From the NCBI RefSeq assembly GCF_024505145.1, contig NZ_JANIAA010000002.1:482205-546204 (forward strand): a DNA stretch of 64,000 nt, read 5' to 3'. Shown here in pieces: positions 33,780-42,206 of this stretch (within the stretch, counting starts at the first letter, position 1; each line of letters opens with the position of its first letter). Source of the DNA: Streptomyces rugosispiralis. GTDB taxonomy: Bacteria; Actinomycetota; Actinomycetes; Streptomycetales; Streptomycetaceae. Made by a program: the position numbers and the translations under genes. A model generated the notes under the pieces. It worked only from the letters and a program-made list of their open reading frames with translations. It ran no database searches and was not told the DNA's origin.

Positions 33780-33945
33780 TCGATGTTTCGATGTGGAGAC
33801 CGGCGCCGATGACGCCCGCGACGTGGAGTACCGGATCGGGCCGGCCGTCACCGACGACGACGGTAACAGCGGTAACACGTCCTGCAAGGTGACCCGGACC
33901 CGGATCCTCGGCGGGATCATCAATGATCAGCATCGACGCAACTGA
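33780..33945 (+). mobile_element. possible transposase C-terminal remnant
   Basis: An open plus-strand frame ends in KVTRTRILGGIINDQHRRN and a stop, similar to the conserved tail (RRxVLGGLINEYxxAA) of integrase-core transposases. The region before it (DVEYRIGPAVTDDDGNSG) is not clearly transposase. The surrounding 33551-34022 gap shows no other gene. Confidence 0.35.
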
Positions 33946-34022
33946 TGCTCTCCACCAAAGACCGCGTGGGAAACACTGCGCGCACCCATGGACCACCGCA
34001 GCCGAAGACGACCACCCAGCCC

Positions 34023-36743
34023 TCACACGCCGCTGTACTCATCCGAAAGCGACTGTTCGGCCCAGATGACCTTGCCGTTCGGGGTGTAGCGAGTACCCCA
34101 GCGTTCGGCCAACTGGGCGACGAGGAAGAGACCGCGCCCACCTTCATCCGTGGTCTCGGCATACCGCAGATGAGGGGAAGTGCTGCTGCCGTCGGAGATC
34201 TCGCAGATCAGTTTGCGATCCAGCAGCAACCGCACGCTGATCGGGCCGGTGGCGTAGCGGATGGCGTTGGTGATCAGCTCGCTGAGGATCAGTTCGGTGA
34301 TGAAACCAAGGTCCTCCAGTCCCCATCGGACAAGCTGGTCCGCGACGGTGGCGCGCATCTGTGCGACGGCCGCGGGGTCGCGGGGCACGTCCCAACGCGC
34401 GATCTGGTGCATGGGCAGCGCGTGGGTGCGGGCCACCAGAAGTGCGATGTCATCGGTGAAGCGACGGGGCAGCAGGGCTCCGATTACCGCGCCACACGTC
34501 TCTTCCGGTTCTCTGTTCACGTGGCTCAAGGCGTTGCCGAGGATGTCCAGGCTCTCGTCGATGTCCCTGTCGCGGTCCTCGACCAGGCCATCGGTGTAGA
34601 GAACGAGTTTGCTGCCCTCGGGTATATCCACTTCGGTGGTCGCGAAGGGGAAACCGCCCAGTCCCAGCGGTGGCCCCGCCGGCAGCTCGAGAAATTCGAC
34701 CCTGCAATCGGGGTAGACCAGGGCAGGAGGCGGGTGGCCGGCCCTTGCCATGGTGCAGCGTCGTTCCACCGGGTCGTAGATGGCGTAGAGACAGGTTGCT
34801 CCGAGGGTCGCGTCGTCGGCTTCCGCCCTCCCCTCACCGCGGCCTTCGCCCCCGTCGTCCAGTTCATCCAGACGTGCGAGGAGTTCGTCCGGCGGCAGAT
34901 CAAGCGTTGAGAAGTTACGGACAGCAGTGCGCAGACGACCCATGGTGGCCGCGGCGTGCAAGCCCTGTCCGACCACGTCTCCCACAACCAGCGCGACCCG
35001 TGCGCCTGGCAGGGGGATGACGTCGAACCAGTCGCCGCCGACATCCTGGGCGGGCAGGTAGCGGTAAGCGATGTCAAGGGCATTCTGCTCCGGCAGGTCC
35101 CTCGGCAGCAGACTGCGCTGCAATGTCACGGCCATGGCATGTTCTCGGGTGTACCGGCGTGCATTGTCGATACACACAGCGGCGCGAACAGCCAGCTCCT
35201 GGGCCAGGACCAGGTCGTCCTGGTCAAAGGTCTCGAGCTTCTGCGAACGCCAGAAACTCGCAACACCCAGGGCCACCCCGCGAGCACACAGAGGTGCGGC
35301 GATGACGGAGCGGCTCTCTGTGTCGGTGAGCTGCCCGGTGCTTTGAGGTTGTTGTGTTCGGCTGCCGGGGGCCGTGTGTGCGTCAGGCTCGATGATCGCG
35401 TGTCCCAGGTTCAGGCACCTGGCCTGGGGAGCGGAAGAGGCGAACTCGGTCGGTCCACCCGTCCGGTTCGGCGGAATGTCTTCGCGGATGCCTCTGGCAG
35501 CGACACGGCGCAGCTGCTTTTCGATGTCCGTGGGCTCCTCGCCGAGCAGGATGGGCTCGGCGAGATCAACGGTGACGAAGTCGGCGAACTGTGGCACCGC
35601 CACCTCGGCCAGCTCCTCGGCCGTCCGGGTCACATCAAGCGTGGTGCCGATGCCCGCACTGGCGTCATACAGCGCCTTCAAGCGGTCCCGCGCCGCTTTC
35701 GCCCTGCCGGAGAGCGCCTGAAGCTCCGTGGAGTCACGTATGGTCGCAACGCTGCCCGGGGGACCTCCGTATCGGTCCAGGGAACGCTGGTTGACGGCAA
35801 GCACTCGACCGCCGCCCGCCAAATGCACCTCGTCGGTGGCCTCACGTCCCGAGGCCAGCAGCTCAGCTGTCGCCAGGGCGAGGCCGAGTTCCCGCACTGG
35901 GCGCCCCTCGCAGCGGAGAGGAAGGCCGAGCAAGCGCCGCGCCTCGTCATTGGCCAAGAGCAGACAACCGTCGGCGTCGACGATGACGACGCCTTCCCGG
36001 GCGGCATGCAGGACCGCATCATGGTGCTCATACAGACGGGTGATCTCCGTCGGTCCGAGGTTCCGGGTCTGACGCATCAGCCGCCGGCTTAGCACCGCCG
36101 CCCCGCCCGTGGTAACGGCCACGGCGGCAGCGGCGGCACCGAACACGCCCGGCAGATGTCGAGCCACCATGCTGTTGACGTTTCCTACCGTAACGCTGGC
36201 GCCGACCGCGCCGACCACGGAGCCATCTCGGTCCTTCACAGGGACAAGAGCCGAGAACACCGGACCGAGAGTGCCATGCCCGGCCTCGGTCCTGACCGTC
36301 CGCCCGGCCAGCAGGGGGGCCATCTGCTGCGCTGTCCAGCGCTGGCCGATGACCTTGGGCTGAGGATGCGTATAGCGGACGCCGTCCCGATTCACAATGA
36401 CGATGGCCGCGACGCCGGAGCTCTTTCTGGCCGCCTCGGTCCGCGGCTGCAGGACCGCCGTCGGACGGGGCGACTTCAGAGCTTCGACGATTCCCGGCGA
36501 GTGAGCGAAACCCTCCGCGATGGCGAGTGAGCGGTCGGAGGCGTTTTGTGTGGTCTCGCGCTGAACCGTCACCACCAACAGCAGGACGGCTCCCACCGCC
36601 AGCACCATGATGATCGCCACCTGCAGCACGAACATCTGGCCGACCACACTGCGCACACCCAGCAGCAGGCCTCTCCAGCGCCCCCGCACAGGCCCGCCCC
36701 CGGGCGGAACCTCGGAAGATCTTGAACGACCGAAAAAACTCAC
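34023..36743 (-). CDS. multidomain sensor phosphatase (Cache-PAS-GAF-PP2C/RsbU-HATPase)
   Basis: About 906 residues. A first membrane helix (VGQMFVLQVAIIMVLAVGAV, about 40-60), an extracellular single-Cache sensor (EGFAHSPGIVEAL to VGAVGASVTVG), a second helix (GVFGAAAAAVAVTTGGAAVL), PAS (LHAAREGVVIVDADGCLLLA), GAF (LAEVAVPQFADFVTVDL), RsbU-type PP2C phosphatase (YLPAQDVGGDWFDVIPLPG, LYTDGLVEDRDRDIDESL) and a C-terminal RsbW-type ATPase (ELITNAIRYATG, EGGRGLFLVAQLAERWG). Such proteins switch anti-sigma-antagonist partners on signals outside the cell. Start is a GTG; 36755 is an alternative. No sigma factor or antagonist gene adjoins it. Confidence 0.9.
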   Translation of the reverse strand: MSFFGRSRSSEVPPGGGPVRGRWRGLLLGVRSVVGQMFVLQVAIIMVLAVGAVLLLVVTVQRETTQNASDRSLAIAEGFAHSPGIVEALKSPRPTAVLQPRTEAARKSSGVAAIVIVNRDGVRYTHPQPKVIGQRWTAQQMAPLLAGRTVRTEAGHGTLGPVFSALVPVKDRDGSVVGAVGASVTVGNVNSMVARHLPGVFGAAAAAVAVTTGGAAVLSRRLMRQTRNLGPTEITRLYEHHDAVLHAAREGVVIVDADGCLLLANDEARRLLGLPLRCEGRPVRELGLALATAELLASGREATDEVHLAGGGRVLAVNQRSLDRYGGPPGSVATIRDSTELQALSGRAKAARDRLKALYDASAGIGTTLDVTRTAEELAEVAVPQFADFVTVDLAEPILLGEEPTDIEKQLRRVAARGIREDIPPNRTGGPTEFASSAPQARCLNLGHAIIEPDAHTAPGSRTQQPQSTGQLTDTESRSVIAAPLCARGVALGVASFWRSQKLETFDQDDLVLAQELAVRAAVCIDNARRYTREHAMAVTLQRSLLPRDLPEQNALDIAYRYLPAQDVGGDWFDVIPLPGARVALVVGDVVGQGLHAAATMGRLRTAVRNFSTLDLPPDELLARLDELDDGGEGRGEGRAEADDATLGATCLYAIYDPVERRCTMARAGHPPPALVYPDCRVEFLELPAGPPLGLGGFPFATTEVDIPEGSKLVLYTDGLVEDRDRDIDESLDILGNALSHVNREPEETCGAVIGALLPRRFTDDIALLVARTHALPMHQIARWDVPRDPAAVAQMRATVADQLVRWGLEDLGFITELILSELITNAIRYATGPISVRLLLDRKLICEISDGSSTSPHLRYAETTDEGGRGLFLVAQLAERWGTRYTPNGKVIWAEQSLSDEYSGV

Positions 36744-36976
36744 TACCCATCCCACACTACTCGGGATTACTCTTGTACCATCTTGCACCCATTTGGGGGT
36801 GCTACGGCGATCCAGGATGAGGCGCGCCGGCCCACATCTGCTCGCGCTGCCGCCCTGCACGGGGAGTGCCTGCCCCTGAAGGGTGTATTTATCGCCGTAC
36901 CGTGGTTGACCTGGGGCTTTGCGATCGCCCGAGTATGGGCATGATCACTGATTGTGGGTCGGCGACTGATCTGCCT

Positions 36977-37183
36977 GATCTGACCTGGCACCGCCGTTTG
37001 GTGCGCCGGAAGCGGCGCCAGGCGGCGGTCGGACCCGGTCGGCCCCGTTGCCGGAAGAGACTGCGGCGCTCGTCCAGCGCCTGGTGCGAGAGAACCCGGC
37101 CCGGGGATACGTCAGGATTCAAGGTGAGCTGCGGCGGCATGGCCATCGGGTTGCCGCCACCACGATCCGGCGCGTCCTGCGCT
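36977..37183 (+). mobile_element. integrase-type transposase, N-terminal helix-turn-helix remnant
   Basis: Translation gives DLTWHRRLVRRKRRQ, then after a frameshift LPEETAALVQRLVRENPARG, YVRIQGELRRHGHRVAATTI and RRVLR. This is the HTH_21-like segment that precedes the DDE core in these transposases (usual ENPRWGYxRIQGEL). It is cut off sharply at about 37183 where an oxidoreductase pseudogene begins. Confidence 0.65.
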
Positions 37184-37720
37184 GCCTCGGTCTACACCGA
37201 CACCCCCGGCCCGCACGACACGGCGCTGGTCGCGTCCTGGCGCCCGGTCACCGACGCAGTGCACGAGGCGGCCGTGACAGCCACCCCGAACTCCTCGGCG
37301 GCGGGCTGCATCCGCTCGCGCCGTCCGCGTACGGCGCCGAAGGCGTCGTGCGTGTCCACGGCGGCGAACCGGCCGTGCGCAAGCCGTACCCGATGCCGCA
37401 AGTCCTGACCATGCGGGGCATCGCGGATACCATCGCCGACTTCGCCGATGCGGCCGCGAACGCGTTCGACGCCGGGTTCGACGCCGGGATCGACGGTGTG
37501 GAGCTGCATGGAGCCTACGGTTGCCTCCTTCAGCAGTTCCCCCGGCAACGCCAACGGCCGCACCGACCGCTACGGTGGCAGCGTCGCCGGGCGCGTCCGG
37601 TTCCCGCTCGACCTCGTCGAGCCGTCGCCGTGCGCATCGGATCCGAGCGGCTCGCACCGCGGATCTCCCCTGGCCGCGCCGCGTTCGGCCTCGCCGAGCG
37701 GTATCAAGATCATGCTCAAG
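37184..37720 (+). pseudogene. Old Yellow Enzyme / NADH:flavin oxidoreductase remnant
   Basis: Pieces of an OYE-type FMN oxidoreductase are spread over three frames: VYTDTPGPHDTALVASWRPV and TDAVHEA, then SHPELLGGGLHPLAPSAYGA, GIADTIADFADAAANAF, DGVELHGAYGCLLQQFP, and GNANGRTDRYGGSVAGRVRF. The catalytic-loop sequence ELHGAYGCLL is recognisable. There is a small in-place duplication (DAGFDAGIDG) and at least four frameshifts. The N-terminus is replaced by transposase DNA and the C-terminus fades out before 37860. Confidence 0.7.
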
Positions 37721-38049
37721 CGGCGGGGCCTGTCCGCCGGGTGAAGGTGTGCATGCGCATCGGTGGCGGCACAACTTCGCTCACGAGTGGAAACGGGCCC
37801 GCAGGGGACTTGGTGACTTGATGCTGCTGTTGGGCTGGATCTTTCCGAGGACATGCCCCTCTACTACGGCGCCGGCGCGGCCGCCGAACGCGCCCAAGGA
37901 GACCCACCAGCGGATGGGAATCGGCGAGAATATCTAACGGCGACACACCGACGGCGACGGGCCCCGGACGCTCGCTGGGCCGCGCGCCGACTTTCCGGAC
38001 GGTCACCGTCATCATGGCGGCCGTCGTCGGTGGCGGCGCCTTTGGTCGC

Positions 38050-38213
38050 ACCGGCGGCTCGCCGCCCTGGCACGGCCGCCCCCGGCTACCGCTGGGAGGT
38101 GCCCCCGGCGGCGTTGCCGAACCGACCGAGTAGGCCCTCCCCCAGACTTCGTCCGGGCGGTGCCCCCGCGAGGCCGATTCGGCGCCTTGCGGCTGACCGC
38201 ACCAGGACGCCTG
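38050..38213 (-). repeat. dispersed intergenic repeat with hairpin core, copy B
   Basis: Reverse complement of this segment aligns with 27678-27832. It contains at 38079-38106 a 28-base stretch differing by one base from the hairpin core of the elements at 32.4 and 62.5 kb, and at 38136-38167 a second variant hairpin of the form CTCCCCCAGACTTCGTCCGG then GCGGTGCCCCC. The gap 37740-38400 shows no gene besides. Confidence 0.6.
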
Positions 38214-38417
38214 GCTACCGGGCAAACCTTGACTGACGCGGCACCAGCGCACGCGTCTCCTGCGCCGTCCTCAGCTTCTGTGATCCGGTCATGGGCCCAA
38301 TTGTCGCGTTGCGACGACACCTCAGCCGGACTTGTGAACGCGGCGGCCGGCGTATCGGAGTCGGCGGGCTGATTCTCGTCGACGACCAGCAGCACCTCCT
38401 GCCCAGGAGGATGAGTG

Positions 38418-38660
38418 ATGTCTGAGCAGAGGAAAGGTGGGCCGGTGTGGGAAGGGCGATCGACTATCAGTATTGCTGACTGGGTCGCTGCGCAGTTGGC
38501 GCGGGTCCTGAGCCGGGCGAGCGGCAACGTGGCGCGCTGGCGGGCCTCTTCAACAGGGAGCGACCGTCGAGCCCCTCGGGCAGAGGGCCCGCCCACAGAG
38601 AACGAGGACCCTTCCCCGGGATACTCGGGAAGGGTCCTCGCCAGGCGTCGGGGACCGTAG
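38418..38660 (+). CDS. small hypothetical ORF, doubtful
   Basis: An 80-codon frame starts with ATG seven bases after a perfect AGGAGG. The first 50 residues (WVAAQLARVLSRASGNVAR region) could form a helix. No family is recognised. Its last third overlaps a strong terminator hairpin, which argues against a real gene of this length; it may be a truncated remnant. Confidence 0.25.
   Translation: MSEQRKGGPVWEGRSTISIADWVAAQLARVLSRASGNVARWRASSTGSDRRAPRAEGPPTENEDPSPGYSGRVLARRRGP
38603..38640. terminator. strong hairpin terminator downstream of lsr2
   Basis: Perfect 14-bp stem (38603-38616 with 38627-38640) and 10-base loop, 43 bases after the stop of the minus-strand lsr2 gene. No T-tract, as usual in this genus. 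Confidence 0.75.
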
Positions 38661-38682
38661 TCCCGCGGAAGGAGGCCGCCTA

Positions 38683-39039
38683 TCAGTTGGCCTTCACATA
38701 CGCCTCACGGACGGTCGCCGAAACCCGGCCACGGTCGCTGACCTCGTAGCCGTTCTCCTTGGCCCAGGCCCGGATTTCGGCAGTGTCCTGACCTCCCGCC
38801 GGGGTTGTGGACCGGCGTTTCCCCCTGGCGGCAGAGCCGTGTGTGACGCTCCCACGTACGCGACGAGCGCCCTTGGCGTTCAGATAGGGACTCAACGCCT
38901 CCAAGAGCTGGTCGTAGTTCTGGGATGACAGGTCAAGTTCAACCCCAGCCCCATCGATCAGGACGGTGTGGGTGCTGATCTCTTCCGATTCCTCACCAGT
39001 GAGATCATCTACGTACGTGGTGACAACTTTCTGGGCCAT
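38683..39039 (-). CDS. lsr2: Lsr2 nucleoid-associated protein (paralogue)
   Basis: A 118-residue Lsr2. N-terminal oligomerisation domain (MAQKVVTTYVDDLTGEE ... ELDLSSQNYDQLLEAL), a basic linker (RGKRRSTTP), and the C-terminal AT-hook-like DNA-binding domain with RAWAKENGYEVSDRGRVSAT (Arg103-Gly104-Arg105). Lsr2 coats and silences AT-rich, horizontally acquired DNA. The usual IPAEV after RGR is VSATV here, and the gene lies in a region of transposase scraps, so this is likely the accessory paralogue and not the core copy. Confidence 0.93.
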   Translation of the reverse strand: MAQKVVTTYVDDLTGEESEEISTHTVLIDGAGVELDLSSQNYDQLLEALSPYLNAKGARRVRGSVTHGSAARGKRRSTTPAGGQDTAEIRAWAKENGYEVSDRGRVSATVREAYVKAN

Positions 39040-39313
39040 GCTCAGGATGATAAACCAACGAGACCATGGTGTGAATGAAATCCTGATGGACCAGAACCAG
39101 GGACGCCACCCGTACATGGCACTGAGTGGCCCAGATGCCCCATTCGCCGACAACACCGCTGACGAACGCCGCGTCATGGCGGGCGACTTAGGTGGGCTTA
39201 TCCAAATACAGTCACCCGTGTGTCCGTCGGAGTGGGCGGTGGGCGGCTCTCTCTTCTTCCCGGCTGCGTCGGCAGATCGGCCGTGCGCTTGCCGAATACC
39301 TCATCCGTGCAGG

Positions 39314-39502
39314 TCACCCGGCATTCCTGTATTCGTGGAGGATGCCGCCAAGTCGGTCGTGGCGTCGTATGCCGAGGTGGCTCAGCTGGTCGGGATCGTC
39401 GATTGGTGTGGCGCCCAGGACCCGGATGCGGCGACCGCTGTGTTCGACCACCGCGAGTACGTACACCCGCGCGCCGGACAGGGTGACCGCCTCAAAGAAG
39501 TC
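39314..39502 (-). mobile_element. transposase remnant with internal deletion of the DDE core
   Basis: A 63-codon frame reads DFFEAVTLSGARVYVLAVVE, HSGRRIRVLGAT, then abruptly RRHDRLGGILHEYRNAG and a stop. The first block is the start of the DDE core with its first Asp; the last is the C-terminal tail of the same family. Some 150 residues in between are missing and the fusion is in frame. It fills most of the gap between lsr2 and the deformylase gene; the remainder (39040-39313) shows no gene. Confidence 0.65.
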
Positions 39503-39597
39503 TCAGGCCGGGCGCTGGAGTCCCCCAAGGCGCTGCTGTCAGCAGACGGACGTGCGGAAATCGGTGCCTGAACGCTTTCTGCGCAGTCGGCCGCGCT

Positions 39598-40140
39598 CTA
39601 CTGGTGTGGTGACTGTTTGATCCTTGCCATGACATCCGCGTCGAACCAGTCGGCCGCGCGCAGCGTGGCCATCCACTGTTCCCGCATCTCAGGGGTCAGC
39701 CTGTCGATGAACATCACGCCATCCAGGTGATCAGTCTCGTGCTGGATGCAGCGGGCCAGCATCCCGTCCCCGACGACCTGGACCGGGTCGCCCTTCATGG
39801 TGAAGCCCTTCGCGACGACGTTCATCCGACGCCTGGTGTCCAGGTAGACGCCGGGGATGGACAGGCATCCCTCCATGCCGTCCTGTTCCTCCTCGTCCGG
39901 GAAGTCCAGGACGGGATTGACCAGATGGTCCAGATCGCCGTCGGACAACTTGGGGCTCCAGACGAACACGCGGAGCCCGACACCGAGTTGGGGAGCGGCA
40001 AGCCCGGCCCCTTTGCTGTCGCTCAGCGTCTCGCGCAGGTCGCCGACTAATGTGCCCAATTCGGCATCGAAGTCAGTTATCGGCTTGGCCGGCTCCCGTA
40101 GCACCGGGTCACCGAGTTTCCTGATCGAAATAACCGTCAT
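39598..40140 (-). CDS. def: peptide deformylase
   Basis: A 180-residue deformylase that removes the formyl group from new protein N-termini. All three motifs are present: GAGLAAPQLG (44-53), EGCLS (90-94, metal ligand Cys92) and HETDH (134-138, two His ligands and catalytic Glu135). Start follows AAGGAGAGG. Streptomyces carry several copies; the neighbourhood (lsr2 paralogue, transposase scraps, TetR) suggests an accessory copy, which could matter for tolerance to deformylase inhibitors. Downstream is the transposase remnant. Confidence 0.95.
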   Translation of the reverse strand: MTVISIRKLGDPVLREPAKPITDFDAELGTLVGDLRETLSDSKGAGLAAPQLGVGLRVFVWSPKLSDGDLDHLVNPVLDFPDEEEQDGMEGCLSIPGVYLDTRRRMNVVAKGFTMKGDPVQVVGDGMLARCIQHETDHLDGVMFIDRLTPEMREQWMATLRAADWFDADVMARIKQSPHQ

Positions 40141-40154
40141 ATGGACCTCTCCTT

Positions 40155-40181
40155 ATCGAACGGACATCATATGTGTTCGAT
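40155..40181. promoter_or_regulatory. promoter-region inverted repeat upstream of peptide deformylase
   Basis: Arms ATCGAAC (40155-40161) and GTTCGAT (40175-40181) with a 13-base spacer lie 15-41 bases before the deformylase start; on the coding strand a TACAAT hexamer follows upstream at about 40185-40190 and could be a -10 box. The CGAAC/GTTCG arms resemble LexA half-sites but the spacing is wrong for a LexA box. Confidence 0.4.
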
Positions 40182-40190
40182 GATTGTAGC

Positions 40191-40564
40191 TGTATCGGGC
40201 CGGTCGGACTCGGCCGAGACGGTGTCAAGAAACGAGCCGGTTCGGCCGGTGCTCTGACGAAGTCCCAACGTGCGTATCGATATCGCAGAACGCAATGCGG
40301 CCGAGGCGTATTCGCTTCTGCGGTCGCTGTGCATTCCAGCCGGCCCTCGTGCGTGGACAGGTAGGTGATGACCCCGACCGGCCGGGTACCCGGCCGGGCC
40401 GCGGTGAAGTCGCGGCCGAGCGGGTCCGGGGCCGGGCGTGCCCGCTCGTCGGGCCGTGTCAGCGAGCGGCGTCTTCGGCGCGTCACTCCGGCGATTCCCG
40501 CGAAGGACGGCCGAAGCGTCAGTCAGTCGGAGAGTCGGACCGCCGGGTGATGCCGTGGCAATCC
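40191..40564. other. intergenic region, no gene seen
   Basis: No supported gene. It contains a perfect 20-base GC palindrome at 40378-40397 (CCGGCCGGGT-ACCCGGCCGG) that could act as a terminator for the TetR gene, which ends at 40565. Confidence 0.4.
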
Positions 40565-41185
40565 TCACCGTCGGTCGGCGGCGGGGGTGATCGTCGCGAC
40601 CGCCGCCGCGGTGGTGCGGCGGGCGGTCGCCACGAGACCGGCGACCGCCTCCTGGGGGCCGAGTCCGCACAGGTCGATCAGGGTGAACAGCGACTCGGCG
40701 CTGATCACGACGGCGAGGTCGCGCACCAGTTGGGCGACGGCCTCGTGACCCGCGAGACCGTTCCGCTCGACCCACGGGGCCAGCGCGTGCTCGATCAGCC
40801 CGAAGCGGTGGGCGGGCCGCTCCTTGGCGGTCTCGGGTTTCGCGATGGTCGAGGAGACCAGTGCCCGTACGGCCCCCTCCCGGCGCAGCACCGCCCGGCC
40901 GAGGATCTCCGCGGCCTGGCCGATCCGTTCGACCGGGTCGTCGCCCTCGGCGACCGAGCGCAACACCGCGACCTGGTCCTCCACCAGCACCGCGGCACGC
41001 AGCAGCGAGACCAGGTCGGGGAAGTGGCGGTAGGCGGTCGCCTCCGAGACCCGGGCCTCCGCCGCGATCGCCGACATCCTGATCTCCGCGCCGCTGTCGG
41101 CGAGTTCGCGGGCGGCGGCGACGATCGCGGACCGGGTGCGCTCCATCTGGTTCGTCCGCCGATGCGACCGGCCCTGCTCGGCCAT
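40565..41185 (-). CDS. TetR-family regulator, divergent to cupin gene
   Basis: A 206-residue TetR protein starting at 41185 after GGAGAGGGG. HTH: MERTRSAIVAAARELADSGA, MSAIAAEARVSEATAYRHFP. The C-terminal domain is all-helical with no clear ligand motif. Two tandem palindromes with CTCTC/GAGAG arms lie in the divergent promoter region (41272-41307). It very likely represses itself and the cupin/membrane-protein pair. Confidence 0.9.
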   Translation of the reverse strand: MAEQGRSHRRTNQMERTRSAIVAAARELADSGAEIRMSAIAAEARVSEATAYRHFPDLVSLLRAAVLVEDQVAVLRSVAEGDDPVERIGQAAEILGRAVLRREGAVRALVSSTIAKPETAKERPAHRFGLIEHALAPWVERNGLAGHEAVAQLVRDLAVVISAESLFTLIDLCGLGPQEAVAGLVATARRTTAAAVATITPAADRR

Positions 41186-41271
41186 GGTGACCCCTCTCCG
41201 CCGGCCTCCGCCGGCCCCTGTCAGCCTCCGTCGGCCCTCGTCGACCGCGACACCCGTGACCGTATCGCACA

Positions 41272-41307
41272 ACTCTCGCGAAGAGAGTTACCTCTCTTCA
41301 TGAGAGT
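41272..41307. promoter_or_regulatory. tandem TetR operators
   Basis: Two palindromes, ACTCTC-GCGAA-GAGAGT (41272-41288) and CTCTC-TTCAT-GAGAG (41292-41306), share the same half-site and have centres 19 bases apart, so two dimers would bind with a two-turn offset. They lie between the divergent TetR and cupin genes. Confidence 0.6.
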
Positions 41308-41376
41308 CGACTTGCATGAAGTCCGGGTTCGATCTTAGAGTCCCGGCAACGGCAACCACCAGTCAGGGGAGGCTTC

Positions 41377-41838
41377 ATGACCGCGGTGTCGATCACCGGT
41401 CCAGGCGAGGGCGAACTCATCGTCAGCGGACCGTCGCAGATCCGGATCCTGGAGGACGGCAGCAACACCCAACACCGCCTGGGCATGGGGGAGATCACCA
41501 TTCCCCCGCACACACCGGGCCCCCCGCAGCACCGCCACGCGCAGCACGACGAGGGGTTCTACGTGCTCTCGGGCACCGTGCGGTTCACCGTCGGGGAGGA
41601 ACACCACGACGCGGTGGCCGGCACCTGGGTGATGGTCCCGCCCGGCGCGCCACACACCTTCGCCAACCCGGGCGACGAGACCGCCGTCATGCTCAACACC
41701 TTCACGCCGGACCTGTACGTGCAGTACTTCCGCGATCTCAGGGACATGGTCGAGGCGGGCCGACCCCTGACCCACGACTCGCTGGCCGAGGTCTGGACGA
41801 AGTACGGCACCGAGCCGTCCACGGAGTACGCCTCATGA
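41377..41838 (+). CDS. cupin-domain protein
   Basis: A 153-residue single cupin with the metal-binding motif HRHAQHDEGFYVLSG (His, His, Glu; about 52-66) and the second motif PPGAPHTFANPG. Such small cupins are quercetinase-like dioxygenases, isomerases or sensors. Start follows GGGGAGG. Coupled to the next gene by an ATGA overlap and controlled by the divergent TetR protein. Confidence 0.85.
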   Translation: MTAVSITGPGEGELIVSGPSQIRILEDGSNTQHRLGMGEITIPPHTPGPPQHRHAQHDEGFYVLSGTVRFTVGEEHHDAVAGTWVMVPPGAPHTFANPGDETAVMLNTFTPDLYVQYFRDLRDMVEAGRPLTHDSLAEVWTKYGTEPSTEYAS

Positions 41839-42179
41839 CCGTGCTGCTGGCAGCCAACACCCTCGCCGCCGTCGCCGGGATCGCCTTCGCGCTCGTGGGA
41901 GGGGTGCGCCCGGCGGCCCTGAGTGACAGCGGCGCCCCCTCTGGCGGTGAACGGTTCTACGGCTGGATGTACGCCGTGCGGGGAGTTCCGCTCGGGGTGG
42001 CCGCCGCCGTCGCCCCGCTGGTGTGGACGGGAGCCGTCTGCTCCCTCGTGCTGTACACCGCCGCCGCGGCACAGGTCGGGGACGCGGCGATCGGGATCGC
42101 CACCCGGAAGTGGACGATGATCGTGGGCGCCGCGGTCGCGGCGGTGCTCCACGTGGCCACGGCAGTCGCGATCCGGTAG
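41835..42179 (+). CDS. four-helix membrane protein (DUF4267-like)
   Basis: A 114-residue protein with four hydrophobic segments (VLLAANTLAAVAGIAFALVG, YAVRGVPLGVAAAVAPLVW, AVCSLVLYTAAAAQVGDAAI, IVGAAVAAVLHVATAVAI). The start at 41835 gives the ATGA overlap with the cupin gene. It resembles small DoxX/DUF4267-type proteins; function unknown. It is part of the TetR-controlled pair. Confidence 0.75.
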   Translation: MTVLLAANTLAAVAGIAFALVGGVRPAALSDSGAPSGGERFYGWMYAVRGVPLGVAAAVAPLVWTGAVCSLVLYTAAAAQVGDAAIGIATRKWTMIVGAAVAAVLHVATAVAIR

Positions 42180-42206
42180 GCCCCGCCGGGCCGAGTCGGG
42201 TCGGGT

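Noticed and set aside
40378..40397. 20-bp GC palindrome as a regulatory operator
   Set aside because: It is pure GC with a KpnI-like centre in a region of similar composition, just after the TetR gene end; more likely a terminator or chance.
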